DNA from: Cytophagaceae bacterium
GTDB taxonomy: Bacteria > Bacteroidota > Bacteroidia > Cytophagales > Spirosomataceae
Direction of reading: 5' to 3'
Length of the DNA stretch: 64,000 nt
Assembly (NCBI GenBank): GCA_005791165.1
Contig: SXXW01000030.1
Coordinates: 111,312 to 175,311 of the forward strand
The translations under genes were made by a program, and so were the position numbers. The notes beneath the pieces are model-generated. The model was not told where the DNA came from. It saw only the letters and a list, made by a program, of their open reading frames with translations, and ran no database searches. Shown piece by piece: positions 59,722-64,000 of the stretch (position 1 is its first letter; every line of letters starts with the position of its first letter).

Positions 59722-62310
59722 TTAGGGTATTTTGGTTATCTTCAAAAATTCTACTTTACTTTGGTCCAAGGAGGACAAATGGAGTATATAAGTTCCTGGA
59801 CTCAAATAACTCAAATCAATTAATTCCTCGTCTGATACTTTTTGAACAGGAATTATATTTTTACCATGCAAATCAAATAACTTTATTTCTGCTTTATTAC
59901 CGAAATCATTTGACAGCTCAATCTTAAAATGGTTGGTAAATGGATTGGGTAAAATACGCCCGACCCCTTCCTTCATGGTTCCTAAAATAATAGTCTCAGC
60001 CACATCGACTACATTGTAAACACGCTCTATTAGCGTGAAAGTATTGTATTGGGTATTCGTAACTTTAATCGGAAGTGTAATTTTTTTTATTGGGATGTTT
60101 TCATAATCGATAGCCGACTTTACATAAATCTTATTATTTTTTAATCCTAAATACGCGTTTTCCTCTAATAAAGTGAAGTTCAAATTAGATAAAATTAATG
60201 ATGAGGGGGTGGAAATCGAGTCAATTTCGACATTTAAGGCCGTATTTTCCTTCACCTCTCCTGTTCGTGAATTGAATTGAAAGTCAACACTTGGTTGCCA
60301 TAATTGATCACTATTGTTTCCAATGACCAAGATTTCTGATTTCCCATCTTTGTCAAAATCATGAAAGTAATATGAGCCATTAGGATTAGTTTCATAAACC
60401 TTAATAGCATTATTTTTGCCCGGGGTGTTATCATCTAATATTCGTTGAATAGCTCCAAGACGCTTGATTATATATTTACCATTGATTAAATCAAAATACT
60501 GAAATCCTACGTAGTCATTCCAATAACCATACCATCCTGCTTTTGGAAAAAATGAAAAAAGAGTTGGGTCATATGTGTTGAAATAAGGAATTATCTCAAC
60601 TTCGGGATCTAAATCTATGTTTTGTAGAAAGAAATTTCCTCCATTTTTTGATGAAGTGACAATGTTGTTAGTATTTCCTTCAAAATACCTCGATGTCTGA
60701 TCTGTTATTTTTCCTGATTTTTCAATTTCTATTATTCGATAAAACTGTTGAGAAGGATAAGGACTTTCATCTTGTACAGTTGAGAATTCTTTGGCATAAC
60801 ACATAACGATTTCTTGCGTACCATTCTTATCTAGATCCTCTGCATATAAATCACTAAGTACATAATTTAAATAGTTATCTTTTGCCAAACTTGTGTTGTA
60901 GGTAACTAAGTCCTTCAAATTTTGAAAGTCAAACCCTTGATTTTTATTATTGAGGGCATAGACAATTCTGTTAGGTTGATGAATACCTGTACTTTTTTGT
61001 AAACTGAATACCAAATCGCCAAAACCGTCTTGATTCACATCAATTAAATATGGTAAAATTGTAGAAATTCGGCGCTCAAATCCTTCCTTCATAAAGTCTC
61101 CAAAGTCATTTGGATAAATACTTTTGAGGGTAAATTGATAATTTTGATTCAGCAATAACCAAACACCATTACTCATTACAATTACGTCATTATCCCCATC
61201 CTTTTCTATATCCCCAGCGCTTCCCGTAATTGACTCAGATAGTGGAATTCCATTCGGTACAAGATTTCGTTTGTCAAGTAGTTTGCCATTCGAAATCTCA
61301 TAAAATGTTAGTTTTTTCAAATACATAAACTTATTGTAAGCTCCTGCATTATTCGAACCACTAAAATCGATATTTTCTTTCAATCCATTCCATTTCGCAA
61401 ATTCAGGCAGCAATGGGTCTGGACGCTGATGGTATCCTTCCCCCCAGCCAATTATTTCTTTCTTTCCATCTCCATTTAAGTCAATCATACTGGCCCTGTT
61501 GATGTTGTGAAACATGTTGATTGGTTTACTATCTGGATAAGACATATCCTCGTTATTATTTTGAATGGAAACAATGCCATCCTTATTTATACTAACATAA
61601 CGATACAAAGGGGTAAACATACCCCCCGAATTAAAAACCTTTCCTTGAAAAAATGTACTATTTGTCGCCAAAACAAAATCATCTATTTTATCATTATTTA
61701 AATCGTCAACAATCAAAAAGGGACTATAGGCAAATACATTCTCCACATTTGGATTGACATTTCCCACTTGGTTGGAATAATTAGTGACAATATTTCGAGG
61801 TAATAATATTTTTCTATACGTTTGATTATTTACAAAAGCAAAGTCCTGGTTTGTTGGCCGGTTAAATACGTACATTTTAACGAAAGCACCTGATTTTTGC
61901 TTGGCGCACAAATATAAAATGGGATGGAATTCACTACCCGTTGCTTCCTTCGCCGCTAAAATATCAATATTCAATTTCGCTCCGGCTGTTCCCTCACTCC
62001 CCGTTTTACTGACGGCCTTGATCAAGTTTGAAAAAGAATAAGTAAAGGGATAATCAGGTGTTGTGGAGAGATATAAATCTAGCCCTACTAAACTACTATG
62101 GCTTAAATCAAATACTAGTTTTCGCTGATTAAATAATGTAATATTGGATGGATTTTGTCCATTGATTTGAATTTTGTTTTGTGCGAAGGAAACCTGGTAA
62201 GTTGAATCAAAATCGACCGATGCTTGCTGACCATGGGATAATGTACTTTTTAAAATAAAACAAATCGAAATAAGAACTAAACTATTTCCAAATAATTTCA
62301 AAAAAATCAT
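59722..62310 (-). CDS. T9SS-exported FG-GAP/VCBS repeat protein
   Basis: 862 residues from the ATG of MIFLKLFGN; the frame continues upstream to 62406 but those 32 residues are encoded by an inserted repeat element and are unlikely to be native. Signal peptide about 1-27 (LVLISICFILKSTLSHG). A long region with at least six FG-GAP/calcium-loop signatures follows, such as DDLNNDKIDDFVL, DLNGDGKKEIIG, DVNQDGFGDLVF, DLDKNGTQEIVM and DFDKDGKSEILV, consistent with a beta-propeller. It ends in a type A type IX sorting domain (GRILPNPFTNHFKIELSN...GTYILHLSS). Predicted surface or secreted protein; ligand unknown. Confidence 0.85.
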   Translation of the reverse strand: MIFLKLFGNSLVLISICFILKSTLSHGQQASVDFDSTYQVSFAQNKIQINGQNPSNITLFNQRKLVFDLSHSSLVGLDLYLSTTPDYPFTYSFSNLIKAVSKTGSEGTAGAKLNIDILAAKEATGSEFHPILYLCAKQKSGAFVKMYVFNRPTNQDFAFVNNQTYRKILLPRNIVTNYSNQVGNVNPNVENVFAYSPFLIVDDLNNDKIDDFVLATNSTFFQGKVFNSGGMFTPLYRYVSINKDGIVSIQNNNEDMSYPDSKPINMFHNINRASMIDLNGDGKKEIIGWGEGYHQRPDPLLPEFAKWNGLKENIDFSGSNNAGAYNKFMYLKKLTFYEISNGKLLDKRNLVPNGIPLSESITGSAGDIEKDGDNDVIVMSNGVWLLLNQNYQFTLKSIYPNDFGDFMKEGFERRISTILPYLIDVNQDGFGDLVFSLQKSTGIHQPNRIVYALNNKNQGFDFQNLKDLVTYNTSLAKDNYLNYVLSDLYAEDLDKNGTQEIVMCYAKEFSTVQDESPYPSQQFYRIIEIEKSGKITDQTSRYFEGNTNNIVTSSKNGGNFFLQNIDLDPEVEIIPYFNTYDPTLFSFFPKAGWYGYWNDYVGFQYFDLINGKYIIKRLGAIQRILDDNTPGKNNAIKVYETNPNGSYYFHDFDKDGKSEILVIGNNSDQLWQPSVDFQFNSRTGEVKENTALNVEIDSISTPSSLILSNLNFTLLEENAYLGLKNNKIYVKSAIDYENIPIKKITLPIKVTNTQYNTFTLIERVYNVVDVAETIILGTMKEGVGRILPNPFTNHFKIELSNDFGNKAEIKLFDLHGKNIIPVQKVSDEELIDLSYLSPGTYILHLSSLDQSKVEFLKITKIP

Positions 62311-62327
62311 TTTATTAAAATTTAAAT

Positions 62328-62522
62328 TGTACGTCGTCAAACTAAAGTGGACTTTTCCTTTAGGAGTGTTTCGTGTTTTATATGTCAAACTTAGCAATAA
62401 ATTCATTTTAAATAAAACATTCCCTAAGAAATAACCTCTATCGGTCCACTTTTTGCTGACGATTTACAGTTCCAGATATACTTCCTTGCCATTGTTAGTC
62501 CACTTTAGTTTGACGTCGTACA
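62328..62522. mobile_element. IS21-like ends-only element (MITE-type), 195 bp
   Basis: Terminal inverted repeats starting TGTACGTCGTCAAACTAAAG at the left and ending CTTTAGTTTGACGTCGTACA at the right, about 25 bp each with a single mismatch. Sub-terminal copies, GTCAAACTTAGC at 62384-62395 and GTCCACTTTTTGCTGAC at 62444-62460, repeat the GTCA...GTGGAC theme, as in IS21-family ends. No transposase fits. It ends 17 bp upstream of the T9SS gene start. No clear target duplication. Confidence 0.6.
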
Positions 62523-62586
62523 ATAAATCATACGGAAAATTAAGACAAATTCCATAAATTGCCTTTAAAACTAACTTTTCATTGTT

Positions 62587-63282
62587 ATGCGATTTTTTAA
62601 AAAAAATTTCCTTTATTTTCTTTTACTAATAGCTTGTAAATCCGAAGAGCCAAATAGTGTAATGATTAACCCAACAAAAAATTTAGCTCAAAATTCATTA
62701 AAAGATAATATCACTAAAGTAGTGGAAGTTAAATCGAAGACAGGGAGGATTTGGATGGATCGAAACCTTGGCGCAACAAGAGTCGCAGCCATGAGTACTG
62801 ATACAAGCGCCTATGGTGATTTATACCAATGGGGAAGAGGAGCAGATCAACACCAATTAAGAAAATCGCTAAACACCACAACACAGACTACTACGGATAT
62901 TCCAGATAACGCAAACTTTATTTTACCTTCGAGTCCACTAACTGATTGGAGGAATCCTCAAAATATTAATTTATGGCAGGGCGTTAATGGGATAAATAAT
63001 CCATGCCCGACAGGCTATCGTTTACCAACAGAAACAGAGTGGAATATTGAGCTATCGAGTTGGACTTCAGAAAATGCTGATGGGGCATTTACTTCCCCTC
63101 TTAAATTTACAGTAGCTGGAAGTCGTGAAATACGGATCAATAATGTAGGTATTAGTGGAAGTTACTGGAGCAGTACAGTTAGTGGGGAAGGATCTCGGTA
63201 TCTCAACTTTAGTAAAGTGGGTTCATACACATTAACGCATAATAGAGTTTACGGAGGCAGTATTAGGTGCATTAAAGATTAA
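62587..63282 (+). CDS. lipoprotein with FISUMP domain
   Basis: 231 residues: lipoprotein signal (FLYFLLLIAC, lipobox Cys17), a short linker, then a Fibrobacter succinogenes major paralogous domain from about 50. Key segments are GRIWMDRNLGATRVA, YGDLYQWGRGADQHQ, INLWQGVNGINNPCPTGYRL and GSYWSSTV, ending GGSIRCIKD. The C-type-lectin-like fold is surface-exposed; function unknown. Lies 64 bp after the IS-end element, in a region that looks accessory. Confidence 0.85.
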   Translation: MRFFKKNFLYFLLLIACKSEEPNSVMINPTKNLAQNSLKDNITKVVEVKSKTGRIWMDRNLGATRVAAMSTDTSAYGDLYQWGRGADQHQLRKSLNTTTQTTTDIPDNANFILPSSPLTDWRNPQNINLWQGVNGINNPCPTGYRLPTETEWNIELSSWTSENADGAFTSPLKFTVAGSREIRINNVGISGSYWSSTVSGEGSRYLNFSKVGSYTLTHNRVYGGSIRCIKD

Positions 63283-63688
63283 GTCAAACCAACTGAATTA
63301 ATCTGATTAATACAAAGTAATTCTCATTTAAATTCCCATTTATTATCGACCTATAGTTTGACAGCGTAAAACCTAACTCTATTTAGGTGTTAACGAATAA
63401 ATTCATTCACTATATATGACTTTGAAATAACTAATTTAATGCCTTAAAAGGTAAATTAAAGATTAACAAAAAAAGCATAAAACAGAGTAAAATTTTTGAT
63501 AAATAATTTATTGCATCTTCATCATGAAAACTCTTCTTGTGGCAAACCATTAAGCCGTCTCTAAAGGCTTAAAAGATAAAAAATGGATTTATTAAATCCC
63601 AAAATTTGTTTAAAAGAAATAAATTGGGTCTTTATTTGTCAAAATTTGAAAAAATTAAGGCCATATACCTATGATTCAGATACCTATA
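63283..63688. other. intergenic region without a gene
   Basis: AT-rich, 406 bp. It holds a sequence resembling the IS21-like end (TATAGTTTGACAGCGTAAAA at 63352-63371) and an isolated ATGAAAACT frame of nine codons (63524-63553) that stops at once. No longer open frame and no structured RNA seen. Confidence 0.4.
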
Positions 63689-63724
63689 AACAAAAACACC
63701 TTTCGATCGAAAGGTGTTTTTGTT
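63689..63724. terminator. 36-bp perfect palindrome terminator
   Basis: ACACCTTTCGA/TCGAAAGGTGT flanked by matching A- and T-tracts, perfectly symmetric, on the 3' side of the minus-strand SusD-like gene. Acts as a bidirectional terminator. Confidence 0.75.
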
Positions 63725-63759
63725 AGATAGTGAAAGGTTTTTTTTAAACATTAGCTTGT

Positions 63760-64000
63760 TTAAAAGTTTGATTTAACACCCGTATCAAAATACAAGCGAG
63801 TCGCTATATCATCCTTTGCACCAGATCCCATTTTAGATACGGCATCAGCCACTCCCGCAGCGTTACCTGTTCTTTCAGCATTGGTGAATGGCATTCTCTT
63901 GATAAACTCTCCTACAGGAATAATACCCCAATCTGGGCTAGAATCATTTTTAGCTACAGGAGGAATCTTTGGATATCCTGTTCTTCTAAAATCAACCCAA
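63760..64000 (-). CDS. SusD/RagB-like nutrient-binding lipoprotein, C-terminal end (gene continues past window)
   Basis: Only the last 79 residues are in the window. WVDFRRTGYPKIPP followed by IPVGEFIKRMPFTNAERTGN is the C-terminal signature of SusD-like_2 proteins (F/W-R-R-x-G-x-P...R-x-P...E). They sit on the outer face of the outer membrane and pair with a SusC-type TonB receptor, to be expected upstream (beyond 64000). The frame ends with RLYFDTGVKSNF. Confidence 0.85.
   Translation of the reverse strand, partial: WVDFRRTGYPKIPPVAKNDSSPDWGIIPVGEFIKRMPFTNAERTGNAAGVADAVSKMGSGAKDDIATRLYFDTGVKSNF

Noticed and set aside
62311..62406. Native N-terminal extension of the T9SS protein
   Set aside because: The 32 extra codons are encoded mostly by the inverted-repeat element, while the ATG at 62310 starts a proper signal peptide.
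63689..63724. Recombination or dif-like site
   Set aside because: The perfect palindrome has A/T tracts on both sides and lies at a gene 3' end, so a terminator is the simpler reading.
1..64000. CRISPR array
   Set aside because: No series of regularly spaced identical repeats was seen on reading the window, and no cas gene is present.

Overview
The window is a chromosomal segment from a member of the Bacteroidota, most likely a cytophagale of the Spirosomataceae/Aquirufa type. This rests on an Oar-like TonB-dependent receptor, a SusD-family lipoprotein, a type IX secretion sorting domain, a FISUMP lipoprotein, the PafA phosphatase and AMP nucleosidase. It also rests on many matches to the Bacteroidota -7 promoter box TAnnTTTG. 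Genus is an inference. Most of the window is housekeeping DNA with short operons, 1-4 nt stop/start overlaps and bidirectional terminators between convergent genes.

Layout. 1-2.3 kb: 3' part of a TonB-dependent receptor, then a REP-like palindrome cluster. 2.5-7.1 kb (minus): UDP-xylose synthase and UDP-glucose dehydrogenase (UDP-Glc to UDP-GlcA to UDP-Xyl), PafA and a lone HsdR-N nuclease-fold protein. 7.2-14.8 kb: AMP nucleosidase, TPR protein, MenA, glutathione peroxidase, ArgS, TsaC and a CCA-adding enzyme. 14.9-21.0 kb: an AT-rich accessory cluster on the minus strand. It encodes two double-glycine-leader peptides that both carry GxxxG, a CarboxypepD_reg-like protein, a YbaB-like small protein, an HlyD adaptor and a C39-peptidase ABC exporter, with a small XRE regulator convergent to it. 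This looks like a two-peptide (class IIb-like) bacteriocin or signalling-peptide system and is the most interesting locus here.

21.1-28.0 kb: nitroreductase with MarR regulator, Maf, IscA/SufA, then sufC-sufD-sufS-sufE-sufT-like and a bacilliredoxin, without sufB. 28-35 kb: M16 protease, TPR protein, Ppx/GppA, an ExbB/ExbD pair and a DUF421 protein lacking an obvious start codon. 35-44 kb: fused aspartokinase/homoserine dehydrogenase with homoserine kinase, XerC/D, S21, MetRS, a duplicated 27-bp gene-start relic, an unknown secreted protein, Pth and an SDR. 44-57.4 kb: RlmB, AlkB, two methyltransferases, MltD-like transglycosylase, DUF3109, an alkyltransferase-like protein without its Cys, MtgA, HemW, M16 protease, GT9, PyrB, PyrR, RfbC, PyrF and DUF2721.

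57.4-64 kb: a candidate small RNA, GlgB, tRNA-Glu with a textbook promoter and terminator, a T9SS-exported FG-GAP protein, an IS21-like ends-only element inserted just before that gene's start codon, a FISUMP lipoprotein and the 3' end of a SusD-like gene. This last stretch beyond the tRNA looks accessory.
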